In this document: positions 26,785 to 36,496 of the stretch, one piece after another
Position numbering within the stretch: the first letter of the stretch is position 1
How the letters are laid out: the number at the start of each line of letters is the position of its first letter
NCBI RefSeq assembly: GCF_000369045.1
Contig: NZ_KB849790.1
Coordinates: forward strand, 441,422-505,421
Reading direction: 5' to 3'
DNA: 64,000 nt
Source of the DNA: Acinetobacter pittii ATCC 19004 = CIP 70.29
GTDB taxonomy: Bacteria; Pseudomonadota; Gammaproteobacteria; Pseudomonadales; Moraxellaceae
Notes under the pieces: model-generated
The model's input: only the letters and a program-made list of their open reading frames with translations
Database searches by the model: none
What the model was told of the DNA's origin: nothing
Position numbers and translations under genes: made by a program

Positions 26785-29700
26785 ATGAATATAGCTACAA
26801 AAGTCACTCCAAATATTATTGCAACAAAGGATGTGTCACTTGAAGATAAATATGTAAGTGATAACGGTACAGCATATATGACCGGCATTCAGGCACTTGT
26901 TCGTTTGCCTCTTGCCCAAACTCGCCGTGACGCGATGAATGGTTATCATACTGCTGGTTTTATTTCTGGTTATCGCGGTTCTCCTGTTGGTAACTATGAT
27001 AGTTTCCTTTGGCAAGTTCAGGGATTACTTAAATCCCATGATGTTGTATTTCAACCTGGTGTAAACGAAGACTTGGCTGCTACCGCTATTTGGGGTACCC
27101 AACAAGTTAATCTTTCAGGCCAAGGCAAATATGATGGAGTGTCTTCATGGTGGTATGGTAAAGGCCCGGGTGTTGACCGTTCAGGCGATGTACTCCGCCA
27201 TGCGAACTTAGCTGGTACCTCTGAACGTGGTGGTGTGGTTGCTTTATTTGGTGATGACCACTCATGTAAATCTTCTACAATCCCGCATCAGTCTGAACAT
27301 GTCATGATTGGTTGCGGTATTCCCATTTTCTATCCAACATCCGTTCAACAAATTTTAGACTTTGGTGTTCACGCCATTGCAGTTTCACGTTTTTCTGGCC
27401 TTTGGTCTTCAATGAAGCTGGTGAGTGAAATTGTAGAGACTTCTGCTTCTGTTCATGTCGACCTAGACCGTGTTACTCCGGTTATACCAGAAGATGTCAA
27501 TTTCCCAGAGGGTGGTGTCAATATTCGTTGGCCAGACCACGGCATTCAGCAAGAAGAACGTCTTTATAAATATCGCTTACCTGCTGTTTTGGCCTATGCC
27601 CGTGCCAACAAAATCAACACCGTTACATGGCCTTGTGAAAATGCCCGTATTGGTATTGCTGCAAGTGGTAAAGGTTATTTAGATACCATTGAAGCCTTAC
27701 GCATTTTAGGTATTGAAGATGAAACTGCCCAACAGCTTGGGTTACGTGTTTATCAGGTTGGGATGATTTGGCCTTTAGAACCACAAGGCGTTCGTGAGTT
27801 TGCCGAAGGTTTACAAGAACTGATCGTTATTGAAGAAAAACGTCCAATTATTGAAACACAAATTAAAGATGAGCTGTACTCACTTCCTGATGGCAAACGT
27901 CCACATGTTATTGGTAAAGCAACTGACGGCAAAGGCGAATGGAGTACTTCTATTGAAGAAGCACCGCTCATTGGTCACTATGAGTATCAGCCTGAACCGA
28001 TTGCAAAAATGTTGGCTGCTCGCTTCTTAAAACTTGATATTCCAGAAAACTTAAAAGCACAAATCCAAAGCAGAATCGACTTACTGCTAAAAGCAGAGCA
28101 AGAATCAAAACGTGTAATTGATCTTGCAGAACGTAAACCATATTTCTGTAGTGGTTGCCCACATAACTCATCAACAGTCGTCCCTGAAGGTAGCCGTGCA
28201 TTAGGCGGTATCGGTTGTCACTATATTGCAGTTTCACTTGACCGCGGTACAGAAACTTTCTCTCAAATGGGCGGTGAAGGTGTAAGTTGGGTCGGTGCAT
28301 CACCATTTACCAATGAAAAACATATTTTTGCTAACCTTGGTGACGGAACTTACTTCCACTCAGGTTATTTAGCAATTCGTCAGTCTATTGCTGCAAAAAC
28401 CAATATTACCTACAAAATCCTCTACAACGATGCAGTCGCTATGACAGGTGGTCAGCATGTAGATGGACATTTGAGCGTTGCGCAGTTAACTCGTCAGCTT
28501 GCTGCCGAAGGCATTAAAAAACAAGTCATCGTGACGGATGAAGTTAAACTATTAAACGAAGAAGATGGCATTGCACCGGGTGTCGAAATTCGCCACCGTA
28601 ATGAACTCGATACAGTTCAACGTGAGCTTCGTGAAGTTACAGGTGTCACCGCTTTAATTTATGTACAAACATGTGCCAGCGAAAAACGCCGTCGTCGCAA
28701 ACGTGATGCCTACCCTGATCCGGCTGAGCGTTTATACATTAATAGTGATATTTGCGAAGGCTGTGGCGACTGTTCGAAAAAATCAAACTGTTTATCTATT
28801 GAACCTGTAGAAACAGCTTTAGGGACTAAACGTCAAATTAACCAAAGTAGCTGTAACAAAGACTTCACTTGTGCCGAAGGGTTCTGCCCTAGTTTCGTAA
28901 CTGTTCATACACGTGATATGAAACGTCCAGCTAAATTTGAAGGTATTGGTGCAGGCTGGCCGACATCACCCGTTATTCCTCAGTTATATGACGTTCCAAG
29001 CCGTATTATGGTTGGTGGTATTGGTGGTACAGGTGTTGTGACTATTGGTGCACTGCTTGGTATGGCGGCTCACCTAGAAGGTAAAGCAACCCGTGTTATG
29101 GACATGGCAGGTCTTGCCCAAAAAGGTGGTACGGTTTATTCATACGTTCAACTTGCGGCAAGTGATGAGCAAATTTCTTCTACCAAAATTCCGGCAGGAC
29201 AATGTGAATTACTCATCGGTGCAGATGCCGTAGTGGCTGGTGGTAGCGCTGCTCTATCTCGCTTAAAAGATGATGCTTTAGTTATTGTGAATGAAGACAG
29301 CACTCCTACTTCTGAGTTTATTAAATCTCGTGACTGGTATGCGCCTATTAGTGATTTAATTGATCGTCTTCGTGGTCGTGTTCGTCAAGGTCAACTGGTT
29401 TCTCTGCCAGCGGCTCGAATTGCAACTCAGCTCTTAGGTGATTCAATCTATACCAACCAGTTATTACTCGGTATGGCATGGCAGTCTGGACGCATTCCGC
29501 TATTACGTGAAAGTATTGAAAAAGCAATTCGCTTAAATGGTACTGCCGTTGAAAAGAACCTCGAAGCTTTCCGTGTGGGTTGTCATCTTGCAAGTGACCC
29601 AACTTTAGCTGGACGCTTAGTTGCGGCAATGCCAAAAACCAAAACTCCGCAAACTTTGGCTGAACTTGTTGAAGATCGTTCTGCTCGTCTAACAGACTAC

Positions 29701-30267
29701 TGGAATGAAGCTTATGCAGCTAAATACCGCACACTTGTAGAATTGGCAGCTAAAAAGTTACCAGAAGAGTTAACAGGTACAATTGCAACTCAGCTATACA
29801 GAGTCATGGCTTATAAAGATGAATATGAAGTTGCACGTCTTTTAACAGGTAAAAGCTTCAAAGAATCAATTGAAACCCAGTTTGGTAAAGGCTTACGTTT
29901 AACGTATCACCTTGCCCCACCAGCATTACTCGGTGGTCTAAAAAATGTCCGTAAACGTGCGTTTGGTTACTGGATGCGCTTCCCAATGATGATGCTTGCT
30001 CGCTTACAATGGCTTCGTGAAACTTTCCTTGACCCATTTGCACGTCAAGAAGAGCGTCAACACGAACAAGCTTGGCGTGACCGTTACATCGCATTTGTTG
30101 AAGCACTTGTTGAAGCACCAGACAATCATAACTTGGCAGTTGCTGAACAAATTGCAAAATTACCGGCAGAAGTTCGTGGTTATGGTCATATCAAAATGAA
30201 AGCAATGGACGCTGCAAAACAACGTTGGGATGAACTTACACCAACACTGTTAAAAGTCCGTAACTAA
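26785..30267 (+). CDS. Fused indolepyruvate ferredoxin oxidoreductase
   Basis: This 1160-aa single-chain 2-oxoacid:ferredoxin oxidoreductase oxidatively decarboxylates aryl pyruvates to aryl-acetyl-CoA. It combines what archaea split into IorA and IorB. The N-terminal region has EDLAATAIWGTQQ and GPGVDRSGDVLRH; a central TPP-binding part has CSGCPHNSST and NLGDGTYFHSGYLA; a Cys-rich segment (ICEGCGDCSKKSNCLSIEP...CAEGFCPSF) binds the [4Fe-4S] clusters; and the gamma-type domain has VGGIGGTGVVTIGALLGMAA. CTAAGGAG precedes the ATG. The length suits the proteobacterial fused form. A role in tryptophan, phenylalanine or tyrosine catabolism is inferred. It is followed by a strong terminator. Confidence 0.93.
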   Translation: MNIATKVTPNIIATKDVSLEDKYVSDNGTAYMTGIQALVRLPLAQTRRDAMNGYHTAGFISGYRGSPVGNYDSFLWQVQGLLKSHDVVFQPGVNEDLAATAIWGTQQVNLSGQGKYDGVSSWWYGKGPGVDRSGDVLRHANLAGTSERGGVVALFGDDHSCKSSTIPHQSEHVMIGCGIPIFYPTSVQQILDFGVHAIAVSRFSGLWSSMKLVSEIVETSASVHVDLDRVTPVIPEDVNFPEGGVNIRWPDHGIQQEERLYKYRLPAVLAYARANKINTVTWPCENARIGIAASGKGYLDTIEALRILGIEDETAQQLGLRVYQVGMIWPLEPQGVREFAEGLQELIVIEEKRPIIETQIKDELYSLPDGKRPHVIGKATDGKGEWSTSIEEAPLIGHYEYQPEPIAKMLAARFLKLDIPENLKAQIQSRIDLLLKAEQESKRVIDLAERKPYFCSGCPHNSSTVVPEGSRALGGIGCHYIAVSLDRGTETFSQMGGEGVSWVGASPFTNEKHIFANLGDGTYFHSGYLAIRQSIAAKTNITYKILYNDAVAMTGGQHVDGHLSVAQLTRQLAAEGIKKQVIVTDEVKLLNEEDGIAPGVEIRHRNELDTVQRELREVTGVTALIYVQTCASEKRRRRKRDAYPDPAERLYINSDICEGCGDCSKKSNCLSIEPVETALGTKRQINQSSCNKDFTCAEGFCPSFVTVHTRDMKRPAKFEGIGAGWPTSPVIPQLYDVPSRIMVGGIGGTGVVTIGALLGMAAHLEGKATRVMDMAGLAQKGGTVYSYVQLAASDEQISSTKIPAGQCELLIGADAVVAGGSAALSRLKDDALVIVNEDSTPTSEFIKSRDWYAPISDLIDRLRGRVRQGQLVSLPAARIATQLLGDSIYTNQLLLGMAWQSGRIPLLRESIEKAIRLNGTAVEKNLEAFRVGCHLASDPTLAGRLVAAMPKTKTPQTLAELVEDRSARLTDYWNEAYAAKYRTLVELAAKKLPEELTGTIATQLYRVMAYKDEYEVARLLTGKSFKESIETQFGKGLRLTYHLAPPALLGGLKNVRKRAFGYWMRFPMMMLARLQWLRETFLDPFARQEERQHEQAWRDRYIAFVEALVEAPDNHNLAVAEQIAKLPAEVRGYGHIKMKAMDAAKQRWDELTPTLLKVRN

Positions 30268-30284
30268 AAATTAAATCTCAAAAT

Positions 30285-30314
30285 AAAAAAGTCATCCTTA
30301 GGGATGACTTTTTT
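30285..30314. terminator. Bidirectional rho-independent terminator
   Basis: AAAAAAGTCATCC and GGATGACTTTTTT pair across TTAG, with T-runs usable on both strands. It separates the oxidoreductase gene from the convergent thioesterase gene. Confidence 0.92.
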
Positions 30315-30328
30315 ATTGGCTCAAAAAT

Positions 30329-31132
30329 TTATTTAGTCATTTTACGTAACGTCAAAATCTGTTCACTTCGTCCAAATGGACCATACACATCATGTAAAAC
30401 TGCACTAGTTAAACCAATGCCATCAGCCCCATATTGCTGAACGGTTTCCAGACCTAGCCATTTCCCTTGCGGATAACGGTGCATGTGAACTTGCAAATCA
30501 AGATTTGGAAAGCCCCACGTAAATTCGCCTTCTTGTCTTGGTACAATTCCGTTTGCTGTATCTATCATGCCAATTAAATGGGCAAAATCTGTCGTCGGCT
30601 GCCCTTCAACTATTTCTTTATCATTGTTTAGCCAAACAATTCCTTTGCCCGCACGATGCTGATCATCAGTTTTAGTGACTAATGTCTGGATAAAACCACC
30701 TGGCCATCTTTTCATACCTGTCCACTCTGTAAAGGTATCTGGATGATGAACTGGCTGATCTTCAAGCCCAGCAATATCGGAACTGTCTTGAGTGCACATT
30801 CGCCATGCTCTAGCCACAATACAGGTTTTACCTTGTGCCTGCATTTCAGCTTCAATCAGTTCAATGGTTTTACCGGCACGAATTACATGTGTCTTAATCG
30901 TAAATTCACCAAATGCAATCAATCCGAAAATATCAAAACTAATTCGGCCAATTCGCATATCTTGTCGTGGTGAAAATTGCTCTAACTCTGCTGCGATGAC
31001 ACCACTTGCAGGTGCCATGTGCTGTTCATGAGGGTTCCAAGCCCCTTGTGCATGGACAGTTGAGCAATAATGAGCAATAACTTCACCTTGAGGACCAATT
31101 GTTCTATTCAGTAATTGATAATAAGCATTCAT
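30329..31132 (-). CDS. Acyl-CoA thioesterase-like double hot-dog protein
   Basis: This protein of about 267 aa resembles TesB-type thioesterase-like proteins: an N-terminal hot-dog containing MRIGRISFDIFGLIAFGEFTI and a C-terminal one with IGMIDTANGIVPRQ and LDLQVHMHRYPQGKWLGLET. Such enzymes hydrolyse acyl-CoA. I start at the ATG at 31132, with GGAAAG upstream; a start at 31162 would add ten residues without a ribosome site. It lies downstream of the acyl-CoA dehydrogenase gene on the same strand, which suggests acyl-CoA turnover. Substrate unknown. Confidence 0.8.
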   Translation of the reverse strand: MNAYYQLLNRTIGPQGEVIAHYCSTVHAQGAWNPHEQHMAPASGVIAAELEQFSPRQDMRIGRISFDIFGLIAFGEFTIKTHVIRAGKTIELIEAEMQAQGKTCIVARAWRMCTQDSSDIAGLEDQPVHHPDTFTEWTGMKRWPGGFIQTLVTKTDDQHRAGKGIVWLNNDKEIVEGQPTTDFAHLIGMIDTANGIVPRQEGEFTWGFPNLDLQVHMHRYPQGKWLGLETVQQYGADGIGLTSAVLHDVYGPFGRSEQILTLRKMTK

Positions 31133-31328
31133 GATTTTCTTTCCGTAGTCCTTATGCAACATCTATATTTGATGAAAATTCACGTTTTAATGCTTATGTT
31201 AACTCTCTATTTCTTTGGCTCAACTGGTTTTTCCTACCAAAAACTGATGATTCTAAAATTAAAAATTTAATCACTAGGTAAAATTCCGCACATAAATTTC
31301 ACCTAGTGATTCTAAAAATGACTATTCA

Positions 31329-33131
31329 CTAAAATGCAAAAGCATCTTGATCGAGCTCTATCACAGATTCAGCTCCTGACTCAATAGAAGCGGCATGGCT
31401 CTGTGTACGATGCAAAAGCTTTTGATAGAAAAACTTAGCTGTCGTTAATTTTGCTTTATAAAAATCTTCCTCTTGTGTACCCGATTCTAATTTTTCATGG
31501 GCAACTTGTGACATTCGTGCCCACAAATACGCGAACACAACGTAACTGGAAAAATAAAGATAATCTACTGAAGCGGCTCCTATTTCTTCAGGGTTGTGCT
31601 TGGCTTTCTCTGCAATCGATTTGGTCAGGGACAGCCATTGCTGCTTAAGCTCAGCTAATTTTTCTAGATAAGGTTTCAGGGTTTCACTAGATTGCTGTTG
31701 ACCAATAAATTGATCCATTAGATCGGTCATATTTTTTAGAAGTTTACCTTCTGACTTGAGGACTTTACGTGCCAGCAGATCTAGAGACTGAATCTCTGTT
31801 GTTCCTTCATACAAGGTTGAGATACGTGCATCACGTACAATTTGCTCCATACCATGCTCAACAATAAAGCCGTGGCCGCCAAATACTTGAACGCCATGCT
31901 TTGCAGACTCATTACCCGACTCTGTTAAAAAGGCCTTAGCAATTGGCGTTAAAAAAGCCAGTAATTCGTCGGAGTGTTTTTGCTGTTCCTGATCATTTGA
32001 ACTTTCCACAATATCGACATGCTGAGCTAAAAAGTAAGCTAAAGCACGACCACCTTCGGAAAAAGCTTTTTGTGTCATTAACATTGAACGTACAGCGGGA
32101 TGAACAATAATTGGATCGGCATTCTTCTCAGGATATTGAGGACCGGATAACGAACGCATAGCGAGGCGCTCTTTGGCATAACTTAATGCGCCTTGAAATG
32201 AAATTTCAGAAGCAGCAAGCCCTTGTACAGCTGTTCCAATACGTGCGGTATTCATAAAGGTAAACATACAATTAAGCCCGCGATTTTCCGGACCAATCAA
32301 ATAACCTTTGGCGCCATCAAAATTAAGTACACAGGTGGCATTGCCATGAATCCCCATTTTATGTTCAATCGCGCTACAGACGACTTTATTACGGTCCAGC
32401 ACCTGACCGTCGTCACTCACATTAAATTTAGGCACAATAAATAAAGAAATGCCTTTGGTCCCTGCAGGTGCCTGAGGCAAACGGGCTAAAACAATATGAA
32501 TAATATTTTCAGAAAGATCATGCTCACCCGCCGAGATAAAAATCTTTTCACCTGTAATGGAGTAGCTACCGTCCGGATTTGGTTCTGCTTTCGTTTTAAT
32601 TAACCCAAGGTCTGAGCCTGCATGGGATTCGGTTAAACACATGGTTCCGGTCCAAGCCCCACTAATGAGTTTAGTCAAATACTGCTGTTTTTGTTGCTCA
32701 GTACCATGATGCTCAATGGTTCTCATTGCGCCATGAGACAAGCCGGGATACATCGCCCAAGCCCAATTAGAACCACATAACATTTCAGAAATAGCAATCC
32801 GCAGCAATGTAGGCAAGCCTTGCCCACCATATTCCGGATCGGCGGTTAGTGAGGTAAATCCAAGCTCAGCATATTTTTGGTAGGCTTCTTTAAAACCTTT
32901 CGGTGTTGTGACTACGCCTTGATTTAAATGACAGCCTTCCTGATCGCCATTTTGATTTATGGGCGCCAATTCATTTTCACAAAAATCTGCTGCTGCCTCT
33001 AAGTATTGATCAATTAATTCTCGATTTACGCTTTCCTGATATTTACTTAAACCTTGATAGTTCTGTTCTGTTTGAAGCATTTCATGCAGTACAAATTGCA
33101 TATCGCGTAATGGAGCTTTGTATAAAGGCAT
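31329..33131 (-). CDS. Acyl-CoA dehydrogenase, long (600-aa) AcdA/DmdC type
   Basis: This FAD flavoenzyme dehydrogenates an acyl-CoA with ETF as acceptor. At 600 aa it has an N-terminal extension and a C-terminal domain beyond the classical core. Visible are LTADPEYGGQGLP, MCLTESHAGSDLGLIKTKAE, KIFISAGEHD, and GGHGFIVEHGMEQIVRDARISTLYEGTTEIQSLDLLARK, where the last Glu near STLYEGTTEI is the likely catalytic base. This subgroup includes medium-chain and 3-methylmercaptopropionyl-CoA dehydrogenases; the substrate is not decidable. It is divergent from a PaaI-type thioesterase gene across a palindrome-bearing region. Confidence 0.9.
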   Translation of the reverse strand: MPLYKAPLRDMQFVLHEMLQTEQNYQGLSKYQESVNRELIDQYLEAAADFCENELAPINQNGDQEGCHLNQGVVTTPKGFKEAYQKYAELGFTSLTADPEYGGQGLPTLLRIAISEMLCGSNWAWAMYPGLSHGAMRTIEHHGTEQQKQQYLTKLISGAWTGTMCLTESHAGSDLGLIKTKAEPNPDGSYSITGEKIFISAGEHDLSENIIHIVLARLPQAPAGTKGISLFIVPKFNVSDDGQVLDRNKVVCSAIEHKMGIHGNATCVLNFDGAKGYLIGPENRGLNCMFTFMNTARIGTAVQGLAASEISFQGALSYAKERLAMRSLSGPQYPEKNADPIIVHPAVRSMLMTQKAFSEGGRALAYFLAQHVDIVESSNDQEQQKHSDELLAFLTPIAKAFLTESGNESAKHGVQVFGGHGFIVEHGMEQIVRDARISTLYEGTTEIQSLDLLARKVLKSEGKLLKNMTDLMDQFIGQQQSSETLKPYLEKLAELKQQWLSLTKSIAEKAKHNPEEIGAASVDYLYFSSYVVFAYLWARMSQVAHEKLESGTQEEDFYKAKLTTAKFFYQKLLHRTQSHAASIESGAESVIELDQDAFAF

Positions 33132-33370
33132 AGTTTTTTTCCTTTCACCTCACTGCCTGTGTCATGGGCAGATATCGTTTTTCCTTAAAATGGACTTTTT
33201 ATTGTTTCAATCTCACCAAAATATCAAAAAATTTCTTATAGCAAAATATATTTTCACTAAATTAATAAAATTATCCTAAATTAGTTATAGAGATAGAATA
33301 TAAACATATGTTTTTAAATACAAATATAAGATAAAAAGTTATTAGTCTTGTTTAACTAGAATAAATTTAT

Positions 33371-33387
33371 ATTTTGTATTGCAAAAT
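33371..33387. promoter_or_regulatory. IclR-type operator candidate between acyl-CoA dehydrogenase and thioesterase genes
   Basis: ATTTTG-TATTG-CAAAAT contains TTTTGTATTGCAAAA (33372-33386), which fits the consensus TTTYGYANTRCRAAA seen at several promoters farther right. It lies about 70 bp upstream of the thioesterase start in the 321-bp divergent gap (33132-33452). I see no other gene or structure in that gap. Confidence 0.45.
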
Positions 33388-33452
33388 TTTATTCCGTAAA
33401 AAATCGATTTATAGTATGGTGATTAGGTTGCTTAATCATGCAAGGACGATTT

Positions 33453-33887
33453 ATGGAAAGCCCGAAATACACAGGTCTTGAATTTTTAACCGCTTTAAAA
33501 AATGGTGAAGTTTCTCCATCACCTATGGCTCACACCATACCGATGGAACTCGTTGAAGTTTCCGAAGGTAAAGCAACTTATAAAGTTACTCCCCGCAAAG
33601 AACATAGAAATATACAAGGCGGTGTACACGGCGGCTTTTGTGCCACAGCTTTAGATACGGCGACAGGCAGTGCGGCCCATACCCTACTTGAACATGGCGT
33701 TGGCTATGGAACCATTGATTTAAATGTAAAAATGATCCGCCCCATGCAGGTTGACACGTCTTACTATGCGACGGCCGAGTTGATTAACGCAGGCCGTAAC
33801 ATTATTAGTACCGAAGGAAAAATCGTAGATGAGAACGGCAAAGTGTATGCTTTTGCTTCGGCAACCTTAATGATTATTCGCAAATAA
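33453..33887 (+). CDS. PaaI-family hot-dog thioesterase
   Basis: This is a single hot-dog domain of about 144 aa, a hydroxyphenylacetyl-CoA thioesterase-like family that hydrolyses aryl- or short acyl-CoA. The active-site block is IQGGVHGGFCATALDTATGSAAH, with Gly-Gly-Val-His-Gly-Gly and a downstream Asp, as expected. I choose the ATG at 33453, preceded by AAGGACGA; an upstream ATG at 33438 lacks a site. It probably relieves CoA trapping in the surrounding beta-oxidation pathways. It ends at a terminator shared with the converging permease gene. Confidence 0.85.
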   Translation: MESPKYTGLEFLTALKNGEVSPSPMAHTIPMELVEVSEGKATYKVTPRKEHRNIQGGVHGGFCATALDTATGSAAHTLLEHGVGYGTIDLNVKMIRPMQVDTSYYATAELINAGRNIISTEGKIVDENGKVYAFASATLMIIRK

Positions 33888-33897
33888 TAAAATATTG

Positions 33898-33924
33898 AAG
33901 CTCCTGTTTATGGAGCTTTTTCTT
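33898..33924. terminator. Terminator between thioesterase and converging permease
   Basis: AAGCTCC pairs with GGAGCTT across a seven-base loop and is followed by TTTTTCTT on the + strand. It overlaps the last codons of the leftward permease gene. Confidence 0.75.
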
Positions 33925-35125
33925 GTTTTGCAATCTTGTTCATTTCATAAAAATCTAAGCGATCAATTATAAAACTTAATATTGCCATCGCTAAACCTAA
34001 GGCTGCACACGCTTCCCATCCCCAGTGTTTCCATGCATATACCGCAATAAAAGAACCTAAAGCAGCCCCACCAAAATATAAGGTCATATAAATTGAATTA
34101 ATACGAGAACGGGCCTCGGCCGAGATTCGGTAGACCAGATTTTGGTTGAGTACATGAAATGCTGACAAACCGAAGTACGCCATGATCACACCAACAGCGT
34201 AGGCCACCAGAGACTGCTGAGCAAAAAATAGTGGTATCCATGCACTCATTAATAACCCCATGCAAATCACTGCAATTTTATTTTCAAGACCTGCTGCAAT
34301 TTTCTTACCTGCCCAAGGAGTCGCAAATACGCCAGCCAAGCCCACAATTCCAAATAAACCAATCTGGAAATCGTTAAAGTGATAAGGCTCATTCGCCAAA
34401 ATAAAAGTCATGGTAGTAAAAATGAGGGCCAAAATACCAAAGCCAATTCCCCCTGCCAAACCACGGCGTAGTAAATGAGGCTGATGAACAGCTAATGAAA
34501 ATAGTGAACCATAGATCTGTAGAATATTAAGTTGATGGGATTTTCGCGCAACTGGTAACTTTACCCACATTACCCAAGCAAACACCAAAATGACAATTCC
34601 GCTAATTAAATAAACCGCATGCCAAGACCAGACTGTAGAAAGTAAGCCTGCAATAGAGCGCGCCAATAATATTCCCAAGAACAAACCACTCATGAGAGTG
34701 CCTACAACTTGAGGGCTTTTTTTCGGGCTGGCTAAACCTGCGGCGAAAGGAACCAACACTTGAGTCGCAATCGAAAAGAATGTCGCTAAAAAGGTAAAGC
34801 CATATAAAACTGGCAAGGTTTGACTTAAGGATAGCCCTACTTGTGCAAGCCCCGTACAACACATGAGCAAGCAAATATAACTGCGCTTTTCAAAAAAGTC
34901 GCCTAAGGGAACCAATATAAAAAGGCCAACTGCATATGACAGTTGGCTAATCACAATAGTTAAGGCGACTTGATCGGCATTAACTTTTAATGCTTCTGCA
35001 ATTGAATAGATTAAGGGCTGGTTATAATAGTTTGAACCCGCACAAATTCCACATGTCATTGCCATGATAAAAATGAAACTTTTTGACAGTATATTTTCTG
35101 CATTGGGCTCAACTATTTTTTCCAT
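33908..35125 (-). CDS. MFS transporter, DHA1-like
   Basis: This 405-aa protein has about 12 predicted hydrophobic segments. The first helix has MAMTCGICAGSNYYNQPLI and loop 2-3 has VPLGDFFEKRSY, a degenerate MFS motif A. It closely resembles the protein at 46074-47246, so these are paralogues bracketing the dicarboxylate cluster. Direction of transport and substrate are unknown; the subgroup contains many putative efflux or acid transporters. It starts 18 bp downstream of the dcaP-like gene stop and so belongs to that leftward operon. Confidence 0.85.
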   Translation of the reverse strand: MEKIVEPNAENILSKSFIFIMAMTCGICAGSNYYNQPLIYSIAEALKVNADQVALTIVISQLSYAVGLFILVPLGDFFEKRSYICLLMCCTGLAQVGLSLSQTLPVLYGFTFLATFFSIATQVLVPFAAGLASPKKSPQVVGTLMSGLFLGILLARSIAGLLSTVWSWHAVYLISGIVILVFAWVMWVKLPVARKSHQLNILQIYGSLFSLAVHQPHLLRRGLAGGIGFGILALIFTTMTFILANEPYHFNDFQIGLFGIVGLAGVFATPWAGKKIAAGLENKIAVICMGLLMSAWIPLFFAQQSLVAYAVGVIMAYFGLSAFHVLNQNLVYRISAEARSRINSIYMTLYFGGAALGSFIAVYAWKHWGWEACAALGLAMAILSFIIDRLDFYEMNKIAKQEKAP

Positions 35126-35143
35126 TTTTAATTACGCCCCATT

Positions 35144-36460
35144 TTAGAATTTATACATCGATACAAAATTTATGCGTGACACATCAGCGGTTCGACCATC
35201 AAACACTTCACGTTTGCCTTGGTGATATTCCATCCCAATATCCATTTGCTCAATTGGTGAATAGAAAACGTTAGCTGCGTAGTCCGTTAAGCGCTTATTA
35301 GCATCTGGGTTGAGTTTGGCATATGCCGTTTCATCATCATAATCAAACATTGAAGCAGATAAGTTCGCACGCCATTGCTCATTAAATTTATATGAATAAC
35401 CAATATTTACACTATTCAACTTATTCATTTCCAAATCTGTTTTATCTTCGTTTAATGAGAAATCACCCGCGGCATTTAAACTTGTTGAATTTGCCAACCC
35501 ACTTTGGGCGGTGTACGGCATAAATTTTTGATCGCCAACAATATATTGATAATTTGCTTGTACTGATTGTTGTGGCGTGAGTTGATATTTTAAGCCGCCT
35601 CCTGCACCCCAGCTTACTTTCTTCACCGTGGCAGTTGCGACATCTGTAGACTTTTCATTAATAAAGGCTTGAGCAAGTGCCGTTAAAGGGCCTTGTTTAA
35701 AAGTATAGCGACCCGTTAAAGTTGGAAAAGCCGAGACTCTCGAACCTGTATATTCCAAAGCTACTTTCAAATCATTATTGGCATCAATTTTCCAGTCATA
35801 ACGGATTTGAGGGGTACGCGTATAAGAGGTTCCCACAAATTGCGTGTAATCCACAGATTCTGTACGGGTTTCCATATTAGACATGAGTGACCATGTTTGA
35901 CCAAAAGTCCAGTCTTTATAGGTAAAAAATGCATGACGAATACGGAATTTACCATCCCCCGTTCCCATGTTAGAGCTATCAAAGAAATCGGCTTCAATAT
36001 TCCCTGTAACCACTTTATTTGGGCTATTAAAATAAACACCTAATCGGCTTGCATTAATCATGGCATCGGAACGTGCATGATTTGAACGTTTTTCACTTTC
36101 AAAAGGTGTTCGGTACAGACTGCTGGTCGTTCTACCGCCCGAGTCTGGTGATGATTTAAAATCAACCGCTGCATCAATACGGGCAATACCGTAAACCTTC
36201 ACATTATCTGTCCAAGTCACCCACGAAGGAGCAACAGGCTTCTCTGTTACAGTCGCTTTAGTTTTTTCGATGTTCTCTTCAATCTTTACCTGTTTGACTT
36301 GTAAATTATTTTGAGTTTGTTTCTGAGCAGCAAGTTCTGCCTTTAATTTTTGCAGCTCGGTTTCTAGCAAATTAATTCTTTGTTCTGTGGTATCTGAAGA
36401 ATTTGCAAAAATAGTCCCTGAAGCCGCAGCGCAAGCTGCAGCTAATATTAATTTTTTCAT
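35144..36460 (-). CDS. dcaP: DcaP-family outer-membrane porin
   Basis: This 438-aa porin has a signal peptide (residues 1-19, KKLILAAACAAASGTIFA), then a long coiled coil (about 25-65, TEQRINLLETELQKLKAELAAQ), and a beta-barrel opening with VKVYGIARIDAAVDF and ending NFVSMYKF with terminal Phe. DcaP trimers admit dicarboxylates across the outer membrane. It is next to the CoA-transferase genes 36 bp upstream, matching the A. baylyi dca content. A paralogue is at 14006-15292. The start ATG has AAGGATTAAAAG upstream. Confidence 0.88.
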   Translation of the reverse strand: MKKLILAAACAAASGTIFANSSDTTEQRINLLETELQKLKAELAAQKQTQNNLQVKQVKIEENIEKTKATVTEKPVAPSWVTWTDNVKVYGIARIDAAVDFKSSPDSGGRTTSSLYRTPFESEKRSNHARSDAMINASRLGVYFNSPNKVVTGNIEADFFDSSNMGTGDGKFRIRHAFFTYKDWTFGQTWSLMSNMETRTESVDYTQFVGTSYTRTPQIRYDWKIDANNDLKVALEYTGSRVSAFPTLTGRYTFKQGPLTALAQAFINEKSTDVATATVKKVSWGAGGGLKYQLTPQQSVQANYQYIVGDQKFMPYTAQSGLANSTSLNAAGDFSLNEDKTDLEMNKLNSVNIGYSYKFNEQWRANLSASMFDYDDETAYAKLNPDANKRLTDYAANVFYSPIEQMDIGMEYHQGKREVFDGRTADVSRINFVSMYKF

Positions 36461-36496
36461 CTTTTAATCCTTAAAGAAGCGTTTTTCCGTGTGTAT